A stretch of DNA of 64,000 bases. Origin: Haladaptatus paucihalophilus DX253 (lineage in GTDB: Archaea > Halobacteriota > Halobacteria > Halobacteriales > Haladaptataceae). Numbering within the stretch: the first letter of the stretch is position 1; each line of letters begins with the position of its first letter. The notes beneath the pieces were generated by a model. The model searched no databases, had not been told where the DNA came from, and worked only from the letters and a program-made list of their open reading frames with translations. The position numbers were made by a program, and so were the translations under genes. Positions 27,186 through 35,440 of the stretch are shown here, piece by piece. The stretch spans positions 62,001 to 126,000 of the forward strand of contig NZ_AQXI01000002.1 in the NCBI RefSeq assembly GCF_000376445.1. Reading direction: 5' to 3'.

Positions 27186-28538
27186 ATGAGATCGTGTATT
27201 TGGATCACCTTAGAAAGTACTCGATATGATCACACAAGTTTTGATAGTGGTCGAGACACTACACCGTTCCTTAGCAAGTTATCAAAAAGTAATGATGCAG
27301 TCTCGTTCCCTGATTGTCACTCACATGATATATGGACACGTAGTTCTACTGCGTCAATACTGACTGGTTTATCACCGAGTCAGCATCGGACTTGGCACAA
27401 TAATGCAGCACTTCCAGAAACGATACGTACTATACCTGAGGCATTCCAGGATGCTGGTTACAAGACAGTCGGTGTGTCTCCCATTGCTCAATTCAGTCCT
27501 AGTACTGGTCTTGATAAGGGTTTCACAAAGTTCCATGATATTAGTGCTGGTACAATCACCGATACAGTGCCATTGCGCGGCCTTTTCCGATATCTTATGA
27601 AGATTCGAAAAGAGTCTGCTGGATTCACAACGGATACTGGGAAGCATACAACTGGTCCACTGAATACTGAAATAGTCAAGAAACATATCCGAAAATCCGA
27701 ATCACCTTTATTCATTTATACACATCTTTCAGATGCTCACCACCCTTATTATCCTCCTCGTGATTATCGTAACTTCTTCAATGATGATCTTCCCATCCCA
27801 ATTCTGGATGCACTCGAGCTCACGATGGAGGTATCAGAAAATCTCCATGAATACATTGCCACTCAACAACTAACTGAGGATCAACTTGAGTCACTTCGAG
27901 TACTATATGACTTGTGCATTAGATTCACTGATGACTTAGTGGAGGAAATCGTAACCGAAGCACGCACGCATCTTGACAACCCCTTAGTTGTTGTAACAGC
28001 GGATCATGGTGAACAATTTGGTGAAGAAGGTCTTCTTGCACATATGTTAATTCCAAATCGTGCAGTTACACATATTCCGATGGTCGTTTCTGGCCTTGAT
28101 TTACCGACCACTGAGTTGGTGCAGCCAGCAGATGTAATGGCAGCAATTACGTCCGAGCTGGAAATTGATCACAAGGTACCTGCTGGGAAAGATCCACGAG
28201 ATGAGCACCGAAAGTTTGCCATCACGGAACATAGCGGTGAGCGCTCTTGTAAAAAGCTGGACTACATTAGTGAGTCTTCAGATATATTTGATGTGTCTAA
28301 ATTTAGTAGGAAGGATGTTGTGAGTATTCGGACCGAAAAATGGAGGTTCCAAACAGATGGGAATGAATCTGTGCTACGTACCTCTGGTGAGAATCCTGCT
28401 GAAGATAAAGAAGTAGCGACCGAATTAGCCTCATTAATTAACAAGTGGCGTGAAGAGAATCCTCAGCGAAATACCTCTGCAAGAGCTGATTTTTCTGAGT
28501 CGCAGCGTAAACAACTTAGCGACCTCGGATATCTGTAA
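27186..28538 (+). CDS. sulfatase-like alkaline-phosphatase-superfamily protein
   Basis: This 450-residue protein begins MRSCIWITLESTRYDHTSF, the usual start of haloarchaeal sulfatase-like proteins; an in-frame ATG at 27111 adds 25 non-homologous-looking residues. Where formylglycine sulfatases have C/S-x-P-x-R, this protein has WTRSSTASILTG, leaving Thr51 in the nucleophile position and no following Arg. The first metal ligand, normally Asp in LDS, is Glu10. VVTADHGEQFGEEG gives the second metal site. It is therefore more likely a phosphotransferase- or phosphodiesterase-type member than a sulfatase. It ends DLGYL, like its neighbours. Confidence 0.82.
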   Translation: MRSCIWITLESTRYDHTSFDSGRDTTPFLSKLSKSNDAVSFPDCHSHDIWTRSSTASILTGLSPSQHRTWHNNAALPETIRTIPEAFQDAGYKTVGVSPIAQFSPSTGLDKGFTKFHDISAGTITDTVPLRGLFRYLMKIRKESAGFTTDTGKHTTGPLNTEIVKKHIRKSESPLFIYTHLSDAHHPYYPPRDYRNFFNDDLPIPILDALELTMEVSENLHEYIATQQLTEDQLESLRVLYDLCIRFTDDLVEEIVTEARTHLDNPLVVVTADHGEQFGEEGLLAHMLIPNRAVTHIPMVVSGLDLPTTELVQPADVMAAITSELEIDHKVPAGKDPRDEHRKFAITEHSGERSCKKLDYISESSDIFDVSKFSRKDVVSIRTEKWRFQTDGNESVLRTSGENPAEDKEVATELASLINKWREENPQRNTSARADFSESQRKQLSDLGYL

Positions 28539-28640
28539 CTTCTGGGCTTTTACAATTGCCATCCATCGTATGATTTTACACTCTTTCACAGAGATATTAT
28601 ATCGGTTTGTTTCATTAATTTAGTTATTATTGGAAGGTTT

Positions 28641-30104
28641 TTATTGTACAATTTGTGATACTTCATCTACATCAACCAATCCTGCAGTGACTGATAAGAA
28701 TGTCCACGTTATTACTCCAACACCTACAATTGCTATCAGTGAAATCATATTACTTATGTATTTGGATAGTAAGTAAACCACAATCGACATCACTGTTGTA
28801 ATGGCTACCACCGCCGTGCTATATCTGAATAGCCATAATTTCCTAACTTGTATTTCTAGAGACATATAATATATTGTTGAAACTGTAAATATAGAATGTG
28901 TAATTACTGTCGCAATCGCGGCACCGAAGACTCCCATTCTGGGAAGCAGTAATACATTCAGCACAGCATTCGCTACGGAAGTTATTCCTTTTATGATTGC
29001 TCGCTCCCTTGCTCGACCGATGAAGTCCAAACTATTCCCAGTTAATACTGAGATAGATAGTAAGACAGCATAAACGGATAATGCTTGGAGAACTGGAACT
29101 GCCTCAAGATATTGTTTACCAAAAAACACTCTGATAATTGGTTCTGAGAGAATGATCAGCCCAGCCGCGGCAGGCACATATAAGAGTAACGTATATGAAA
29201 GCGCTTCTTCATACATATTGGCTGCTGAATCAAGATTGCCTTTCGTCATCTCTGATTTGATTGCTGGTGAAAATGTAAAGGTAAGAGATGATATTGGAAC
29301 CTGAATAAAATCTATTAACTGCTTACTAATTGTATAGTACGCGACCGCAGTAGGATTAATAAAGAATCCAACAAGAAATATGTCGATTCTATTGTCAATT
29401 GACCTAGCCGCACTTGAGACAACTAATGGAAATGAATACTCAGTGATGCGCTTTCGGAGTTGGGGCTCTATTCTCTCTTGAATTGATTCAAAATAATGTG
29501 ACTTATATATATAGATGATGCCAATGATACTGCTTATGACTGAAGCGATGATATATCCGGCTAACGCACCAGTCGCTCCCAGTCCTATCAACACTAGTCC
29601 GAGAGCAAAGACTGTCCGTCCTCCCCGATCAATTAGGAATATTATTGAGCTACCCTTTATATCTTCAAATCCTTGGAGCGAAAATCGTACGAATGATACT
29701 AATGTCGAGAATGCTATGAAGGCTGTGCCAAAAAGAAGAAAGCGGTTTAAATTAGGTTCACTAACCAAGTCAGCAATTGTCTTGTGAACCACTAATAAAA
29801 TGACACAGACTATTGATATCATTAATAATGTGAAAAGGAATCCAAATCGCAAAATATATGGTATCTGACCCGGGTCCATCTCCCTATATTCAGATATGTA
29901 TCGGCTAGTTGACTTTCCTATGCCAAGTCTGCTAAAGGTGATAGATATATTTAATATTGCAAGAGTCAAAAATAGCAATCCATATTCGCTTGGACGGAGC
30001 AGGCGTGCCAATGCAACTGTCAGTATCCCTCCTGATAGGACAGCAACAATCCTAGCAGTGAATTCAAATTTTAATTTATTGCCCAATCGAGAGATGATAC
30101 TCAT
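28641..30104 (-). CDS. polysaccharide/oligosaccharide flippase (MOP superfamily, Wzx-like)
   Basis: This 487-residue membrane protein has about 14 predicted helices. It opens with a Wzx/RfbX-like segment FTARIVAVLSGGILTVALARLLRPSEYG and has a typical second-half opening in EYSFPLVVSSAARSIDNRIDIFLVGFF. Such proteins flip lipid-linked oligosaccharides across the membrane. It faces away from the AlkP-like genes and shares their AT-rich composition. Substrate is presumably the glycan built by the GT2/Wec/GT4 enzymes of this island. Confidence 0.9.
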   Translation of the reverse strand: MSIISRLGNKLKFEFTARIVAVLSGGILTVALARLLRPSEYGLLFLTLAILNISITFSRLGIGKSTSRYISEYREMDPGQIPYILRFGFLFTLLMISIVCVILLVVHKTIADLVSEPNLNRFLLFGTAFIAFSTLVSFVRFSLQGFEDIKGSSIIFLIDRGGRTVFALGLVLIGLGATGALAGYIIASVISSIIGIIYIYKSHYFESIQERIEPQLRKRITEYSFPLVVSSAARSIDNRIDIFLVGFFINPTAVAYYTISKQLIDFIQVPISSLTFTFSPAIKSEMTKGNLDSAANMYEEALSYTLLLYVPAAAGLIILSEPIIRVFFGKQYLEAVPVLQALSVYAVLLSISVLTGNSLDFIGRARERAIIKGITSVANAVLNVLLLPRMGVFGAAIATVITHSIFTVSTIYYMSLEIQVRKLWLFRYSTAVVAITTVMSIVVYLLSKYISNMISLIAIVGVGVITWTFLSVTAGLVDVDEVSQIVQ

Positions 30105-30620
30105 TCGTTTTCAATAAACTCTATCGTCCATTTTGTATGTGTCGACATAGTATTTCAAAGTGCGCGTCGCCAATATAAACTTATTACTGGTGGATCTTTT
30201 CTCTTATATAATAAGGAAAAGAAGAACTCGAGTTTATAATACCAATACAATATTATATAAATCTTTTACGAGAAGAAAAAATTCTTGGATACGGTTTACC
30301 GTACCGAGGGTATTGCATAGTTAAACATCTCCTCAATAGGTGTTCCTACATCAAGCGCTTAGTTCGATCCTTGTGGATATAATGATGTACAAACGGTCTA
30401 TTCACTTCTCAAGCTGGCTTAATTAGATAGTGTCTATGCTCATAAATTCTCAATATGTTGATAACACGAATTGACGCAGTGAAAATCGCTGTCGAAGATT
30501 CGCGAAGTGAATGTGTGTTTATGTAGACCACTACTGTACGATGATGTGGTTATTCGACGGACAGCAAAATGAAATTCCTCTAGCTGCTATGTTCAAACTT
30601 CGATGGTTGAGATTAGTCCC
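30105..30620. other. AT-rich gap without a convincing gene
   Basis: These 516 bases separate the flippase and the beta-helix gene. They include a very AT-rich stretch (about 30175-30290) that may hold the flippase promoter. Near 30480-30580 a short plus-strand frame after a stop reads KSLSKIREVNV and looks weakly protein-like, but it has no start and no recognisable family. It might be a decayed gene fragment. Confidence 0.3.
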
Positions 30621-32957
30621 TCACGTAGAGCCTTCGATAACGAGGTATCCAATGCCTTCATTTGTGTGGCTTTTCTCGGTATCAGCACTTTGTTCTTCTT
30701 CAACCTTAATATCAACACCATCACTTGTAAGATTTTGATAGCGAAGATTTGCCGTATTGGGGCCATTATACGTTTGCATGCTAGCAATGAACTGCGGTGC
30801 TTCATACTGTTGCTGGAAAGAAATACGAGACCACCGGTTGGTGAAGGTTTCTCCGGTTCGCTGTACTTCAAGTGGTGTGCCATTGAGTTGCCCTGAGACT
30901 TGTTGGAGTGCAATGTAGCCGACCATTTCATTTGTATGCTCTCCTCTCGCCTCCTCTTCTTGAAGTCGTACCTGGAATGAATTACTAGAAACATCTGACA
31001 ATCTTGTAATAATTGGATCGGAGTCGTTGAATGTCTGCGCTTGAGTAAGGATAACGGGTATTTCCGTATCAAAGAAACCATCTAGAGAAACATTAACAAA
31101 TTCGTCCTGGACGGATACATTCCCTGCCTTTATTCGATAGAGATTTCTATTGTTTAGTTGAATTTCGTGTTCACTTGGTTCCATAGAGAGTGTGTGGAAC
31201 GTCTCGCTGGTATGTGACCCGTCGAGATATTCCCATTCTTCGAGTTTGTATTCGAAGCTGCCATCGACGACGTTCCGTAAGCGGACATGTGTTGGATTCA
31301 AACCGTTGGATGACAGCGGCTTTGCGATCGCGATACCATTTGGTTGTACAACTGAGTCAGCTTGCTTCCACTGGTCTTTTTTCTGTCTGCCACTGACAAT
31401 AGTCTTCGTCATCAAAACTCCCTCAGTACCAGGATTGTACACATCCCCATCAACCGTCCAAGTAGCTGGCCCGTCCGCCTCCGTCGAAACGATGCCGCCA
31501 GTTACATAAAAGGCGTAGGCCTTCCCAGCCGGAACGGTTCCAGTAGCTACTTCCGAATTTGGTGGCCGTTGCGGCTCCCCATCTGGTCCCCACTCCGTCG
31601 GAATCGCCGCACCATCGTTACCTGCTGGAAGGACGTACTCTCCCGCCGTAATCTCGAACATCGTTGGTACGTCGTTATCCGTATTATCGATACGAACGAG
31701 TTGCGACGGCTCCATCGGTACCTCTCCGAGTGGCGGTGGACTCGGCAACGGTGGCGTCGTATTCGGCTGTTCGGGACCGCCATTGATGGCCATCCAATTC
31801 GCTATGTAACTAGAGTTCGTCTGCGGACCACTCCCACCTAACACACCGGACACCGGTCCCCACGTATTCGGCTCTTGGCCTATGTAGATGGCATACTCCG
31901 AATCGTGGTCGTTGGTGACTTGCACGTCTTCGAGTCGCAAATACTCTAGATTCGCGGGCGTTCCGTCGTACATCGTGCCCTCGTACGTGTATATCGCGTC
32001 GTGATTCTTCGTCGAATCATAGCTGATTCGGACCCTCCGGACATCTACTTCCTGGCACGGTGCTACCGCCGTGATCGCCCCGCCGCAGCTGCTATCCGGA
32101 TACCGATGGTAGAAGTCGCTGTCGGCGATAGTAATCCTTCCATCGTAGCTGTTGACGCCCTCAGAAGGATTCGCCGGGACGTTTGCCTCCACGTTCACGC
32201 CGCGTTGGAGCGACCCACCCGACCACGCCTGTATCGGATGTCGGGCATCTTTGATCGAGACGCAGTTACGAACCTCGCTGTTGCCACCGAGTCGCATCCC
32301 GCTCTGTGAATTTCGGACGAAGCTGTTCAGGATTTTCATGCCCCCTTCCGGCTTCTTTGCGTAAATAGTGTTCTCTCCCCAGTGTTCGAACCAACAGCGG
32401 TTGAACGTGAGCAATCCCTTCCCAGATTCGACGAGGATTGCACGCCGATTGCTCGCCTCATCCGGTGCGCACGACCCTTCGTGAAAGTAGCAGTCCTGGA
32501 GCAGCCCACGTGTTCCGTCTTCCGCTGACAACCGGAAGTACGTGCGCGCATCGCCCGAATCGTTCGACCCAATGTTCGTATCAGTGGCCGCTCGCACGTA
32601 GCCACGCGTAATGAGCCGCCTCAGTTCCCAGTTTCCTGAATTGGAGTTCATCCGCACGAACGGTGGGACCGGTGTGTCCCGCATGTCGAGTTCGAAACCA
32701 TCTAACACGAAGCCTCGTGAGTAGACGTCGACCCACGGTAGGTCGTCGCCCGACCGTCCGGGAACGAGGCGTGCACCGTCCGGCGCGATGAGTTCGAGCC
32801 TGTCAGTCCCCGACGGGACGATGAGTTCGTTGAGTTTGTAGGTTCCTGGCGGAAAGATGATGGTCGTATCGCTGCCAACTAGGTTTTCGAGAACGCCGTC
32901 GATGGCGTTCCCACCGGTATCGTCCGCTCCTTCTTCGACGATGTCGTAGGTCGGCAC
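30621..32957 (-). CDS. right-handed beta-helix protein with C-terminal H-type-lectin-like repeats
   Basis: This 778-residue protein starts MPTYDIVEEGADDTGGNAI, the opening of pectate-lyase-like beta-helix proteins. Residues about 1-380 show the helix coils (FVLDGFELDMRD, LLQDCYFHEGS, TFNRCWFEHWGENT, ILNSFVRNSQSGM). A Pro-rich linker (TTPPLPSPPPLGE) and a short beta domain follow. Residues about 520-778 hold three related modules with F/Y-x-x-P and EEE...HTNE..GY patterns (EEEARGEHTNEMVGYIAL; SHTNEGIGYLVI), resembling H-type-lectin-like repeats. No signal peptide or anchor is seen. It may bind or cut the surface polysaccharide. Its GC content is near the genome norm in the N-terminal part but falls toward the C-terminus. 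Confidence 0.8.
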   Translation of the reverse strand: MPTYDIVEEGADDTGGNAIDGVLENLVGSDTTIIFPPGTYKLNELIVPSGTDRLELIAPDGARLVPGRSGDDLPWVDVYSRGFVLDGFELDMRDTPVPPFVRMNSNSGNWELRRLITRGYVRAATDTNIGSNDSGDARTYFRLSAEDGTRGLLQDCYFHEGSCAPDEASNRRAILVESGKGLLTFNRCWFEHWGENTIYAKKPEGGMKILNSFVRNSQSGMRLGGNSEVRNCVSIKDARHPIQAWSGGSLQRGVNVEANVPANPSEGVNSYDGRITIADSDFYHRYPDSSCGGAITAVAPCQEVDVRRVRISYDSTKNHDAIYTYEGTMYDGTPANLEYLRLEDVQVTNDHDSEYAIYIGQEPNTWGPVSGVLGGSGPQTNSSYIANWMAINGGPEQPNTTPPLPSPPPLGEVPMEPSQLVRIDNTDNDVPTMFEITAGEYVLPAGNDGAAIPTEWGPDGEPQRPPNSEVATGTVPAGKAYAFYVTGGIVSTEADGPATWTVDGDVYNPGTEGVLMTKTIVSGRQKKDQWKQADSVVQPNGIAIAKPLSSNGLNPTHVRLRNVVDGSFEYKLEEWEYLDGSHTSETFHTLSMEPSEHEIQLNNRNLYRIKAGNVSVQDEFVNVSLDGFFDTEIPVILTQAQTFNDSDPIITRLSDVSSNSFQVRLQEEEARGEHTNEMVGYIALQQVSGQLNGTPLEVQRTGETFTNRWSRISFQQQYEAPQFIASMQTYNGPNTANLRYQNLTSDGVDIKVEEEQSADTEKSHTNEGIGYLVIEGST

Positions 32958-33639
32958 TCACATCCCTCCCTTCGACGAGTTCCTGCGGTTGATTTGATCG
33001 CTCGAGTGTTCACTGATATCTACGGTACTTTCCGATTGCTTGTCACCGGGAACTGTCTCGGTTTCTCTCTGATTGCTCGTGCCATCCGAAAACTCCTGAC
33101 GAATAATGGTTTTACCCATGTTAGTGGCTCAATTATAATGCTCGCACAAATTGTTATGATGAGCCTGAAAGAAAAATATAGATGATTTGTAAATAGAAGC
33201 ACGTCCCTAACAAAGTGGTCTACCCTCTATTATTAACCAACAGAAAGAGGTAAACAACAGGTCTGGGATGCATACGGATCTGAACTCGGCTCATCAGCAA
33301 CGGATACAAACGTATTGCACGGAGAGTTCATCGATTCTTTGTACGATACATTCGTGGTGAGATAGGGGCGAATTCTCATTACCGCCATTCACAGGGAAAC
33401 CAATAGGGTGTTTCTATTGGAATATGTCATCGATGCCTCTTTTCTCCCCTGTGGCTTCATCATTGGTGTAGGCGGCTGTGCTGGTATCCGTTCGGAAAAA
33501 GAAATATCTGCAACTGCTCGCTTATCACATCGCGAATCAGAAAGACCGCTCTATCGACAAACCTCGGAATCTTGCCAAGAGTGTAACCGTCGAATAGCGG
33601 GCAAGAAGGTTTATACGGGAATATTTCGGAGTAAATGTC
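32958..33639. other. intergenic region, possible gene remnant
   Basis: No full gene is seen in 682 bases. A 42-codon open frame at 33237-33365 lies between two stops, has no start codon near its beginning, and reads protein-like (KQQVWDAYGSEL, HGEFIDSLYDTFVV). It may be a relic of a deleted gene. A TATA-like TTTATAC at 33611-33617 lies just before the kinase start at 33640. Confidence 0.35.
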
Positions 33640-34578
33640 ATGGATGGAATTGCGGTGTTCGGCATCGGAAGTACTCACTTCCGGTATACGGTCGGGACAC
33701 CGGCAGGGGAGTTTCTCACCGAGATTGCAGTCGAACCGACACGACCGCAAATTCTCGCAATGCAGATCGTCCAAGCAGTTCAGAAACTACAACAGAACAC
33801 CTCTGCGACGATTGTTGCAGTTGCTGTCTCTTGTACTGGTCTCGTTGACACTTCGAACGGAATCATTCGGGAAATGGATACCAAATATGGAACCGAAATC
33901 CACGACATCGATCTTCGAAGTGTGATTCGGTCCGAATGTGACCTCCCTCTCTTTCTGGCGAACGACTGTAGTGCATCCGCACTTGGGGAATGGTATTTCG
34001 GTGCTGACGATGCATACGATTGTGTAGCTCACGTCACCTTCGGCACCGGTATCGGTGCTGGGGTCGTCGAACGCGGGCGACTCCTCCGTGGAGAATCCGG
34101 CCAGGCCGCAGAAGTTGGGCTCTTTCCCGTTGCACCGACGTCCGGTCTCAGTAGTTTCGGCGTTCCGGGAGCGTGGGAGGCGATCTGTTCCGGTGGCGGC
34201 ATTCCACACTATGTCGCCCACCGACTGCAAACTGACGACCGGGAAACGACGCTTCGAGATGGCCCTCACTCCGAGGCAGTGCATCTTTTCGAGGCTGCAA
34301 ACGATGGTGATACAGTCGCTAAAGAGTATCTTGATCAGATTGCCCAGTATAATGCGGCTGGCATCGGAACACTTTGCAATGCGTACAATCCCGGCCTCAT
34401 CACTATCGGTGGAGGCGTTGCGCTCAACAACCAGCAAACAATCTTGGACGGCATTCGAACGTATCTCGATGACTATCTCTATGTCGAGAGACCTGACATC
34501 CAAATCACGGAGTTAGGTGATGATATCGGTCTCTATGGGGCGCTCGCACACGGATCTCCTGAAAGAGAAGTCGTGTGA
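33640..34578 (+). CDS. ROK-family sugar kinase-like protein
   Basis: This 312-residue actin-fold protein has the phosphate-1 loop FGIGSTHFRYTV, catalytic Asp in LANDCSASALGEW, and phosphate-2 loop VTFGTGIGAGVVERGRLLRG. The glycine-rich IGGGVALNN motif lies near the C-terminus. The ROK Zn motif (GH...CxCGxxGCxE) is missing: the GHAGEVG position reads GQAAEVG and the Cys cluster is replaced by GVPGAWEAICSGGG. It would phosphorylate a sugar with ATP, but loss of the conserved His makes substrate prediction uncertain. It stands alone between the glycan island and the Thr-rich protein. Confidence 0.85.
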   Translation: MDGIAVFGIGSTHFRYTVGTPAGEFLTEIAVEPTRPQILAMQIVQAVQKLQQNTSATIVAVAVSCTGLVDTSNGIIREMDTKYGTEIHDIDLRSVIRSECDLPLFLANDCSASALGEWYFGADDAYDCVAHVTFGTGIGAGVVERGRLLRGESGQAAEVGLFPVAPTSGLSSFGVPGAWEAICSGGGIPHYVAHRLQTDDRETTLRDGPHSEAVHLFEAANDGDTVAKEYLDQIAQYNAAGIGTLCNAYNPGLITIGGGVALNNQQTILDGIRTYLDDYLYVERPDIQITELGDDIGLYGALAHGSPEREVV

Positions 34579-34702
34579 GTTCCGAGGCCAGACAGATGAA
34601 CTACTTCAGTGTCGAAACGTGGTGAATATGACCCACTTTCTCGGTGGTGTTATTTTAATCACATTCAATCTCCAGTTGATCAGGAACTATCTTCACTGGA
34701 GT

Positions 34703-35440
34703 CTAACTCACTGACATCCAACTCCCCAACGAGATATTTTTCATTGCGCCTGCGAGCCCTGAGACAATTTTATCACGATACTTCCAGCCTGCAATAGTAC
34801 CGACGAGACCAACGAGTAGGAAACCCCCAACGGCAAGCAAAGCGAGTAGAATCGATGAAAAACCACCTGTCCCGTTTTGGGAGCTTCCCGCGTCGCCCTG
34901 CGATTGCGGGAAGTTTCCTGTACTATTGTTCTTTTCTGTCGTTGGTCGGGAAGTCGTAGAATCTGTTGGAGATTGAGTTACTTGTGTGGTTCCTTCTCTG
35001 TCGGTGGTTTTGTCGGTCGAACCGGATTCTTCACTCGTGGAAACGGCTGTAGTGGACCATCCGCCCGACCTTGCGTTCTGCGTCGTTGAACTCTGCGACG
35101 TCGTTGGTGGAGAACTCGTCGTCGTGGCTGTCGCGGTTGTAGTGGTTGGTTTCGATGTCGTAGTGGTCGGACTGCTCGTGGTGGTGGTAGGCGGCGGTGT
35201 GGGGGTCGTAGTGATCGGTGTTGATGTCGTAGTTGACTGCAATGACTGACTCGGTACCTGAGCGGTAGCCAGTGAGTTGGCGAGAAGAGTGCACAGCATC
35301 ACCATACAGATTAGTACGAGCGATATCACCCCGCTGAGAGCGACGAGGAACGTCACAAGACGGCTCTGGAGATGGGAACGTTTGACGGACGCCGTCACGT
35401 GCCATCTACGCGGCACTTGAGGACGAGTAAACGACCTCAC
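34703..35440 (-). CDS. Thr/Ser-rich bitopic membrane protein
   Basis: This 245-residue protein has one N-terminal membrane segment (about 28-58), a 120-residue stalk made almost only of Thr, Ser and Pro (TTTTSSPTTTT-type), and a C-terminal helix (SSILLALLAVGGFLLVGLVG) followed by a short basic tail. It has no recognisable domain. The GTG start overlaps the amidase stop by four bases; an in-frame GTG at 35398 is an alternative. The stalk resembles O-glycosylated mucin-like spacers of haloarchaeal surface proteins. Function is unknown. Confidence 0.65.
   Translation of the reverse strand: MRSFTRPQVPRRWHVTASVKRSHLQSRLVTFLVALSGVISLVLICMVMLCTLLANSLATAQVPSQSLQSTTTSTPITTTPTPPPTTTTSSPTTTTSKPTTTTATATTTSSPPTTSQSSTTQNARSGGWSTTAVSTSEESGSTDKTTDREGTTQVTQSPTDSTTSRPTTEKNNSTGNFPQSQGDAGSSQNGTGGFSSILLALLAVGGFLLVGLVGTIAGWKYRDKIVSGLAGAMKNISLGSWMSVS

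Noticed and set aside
27186-28538. annotation as a true sulfatase
   Set aside because: The formylglycine motif is missing, so only the wider AlkP-superfamily assignment is kept.
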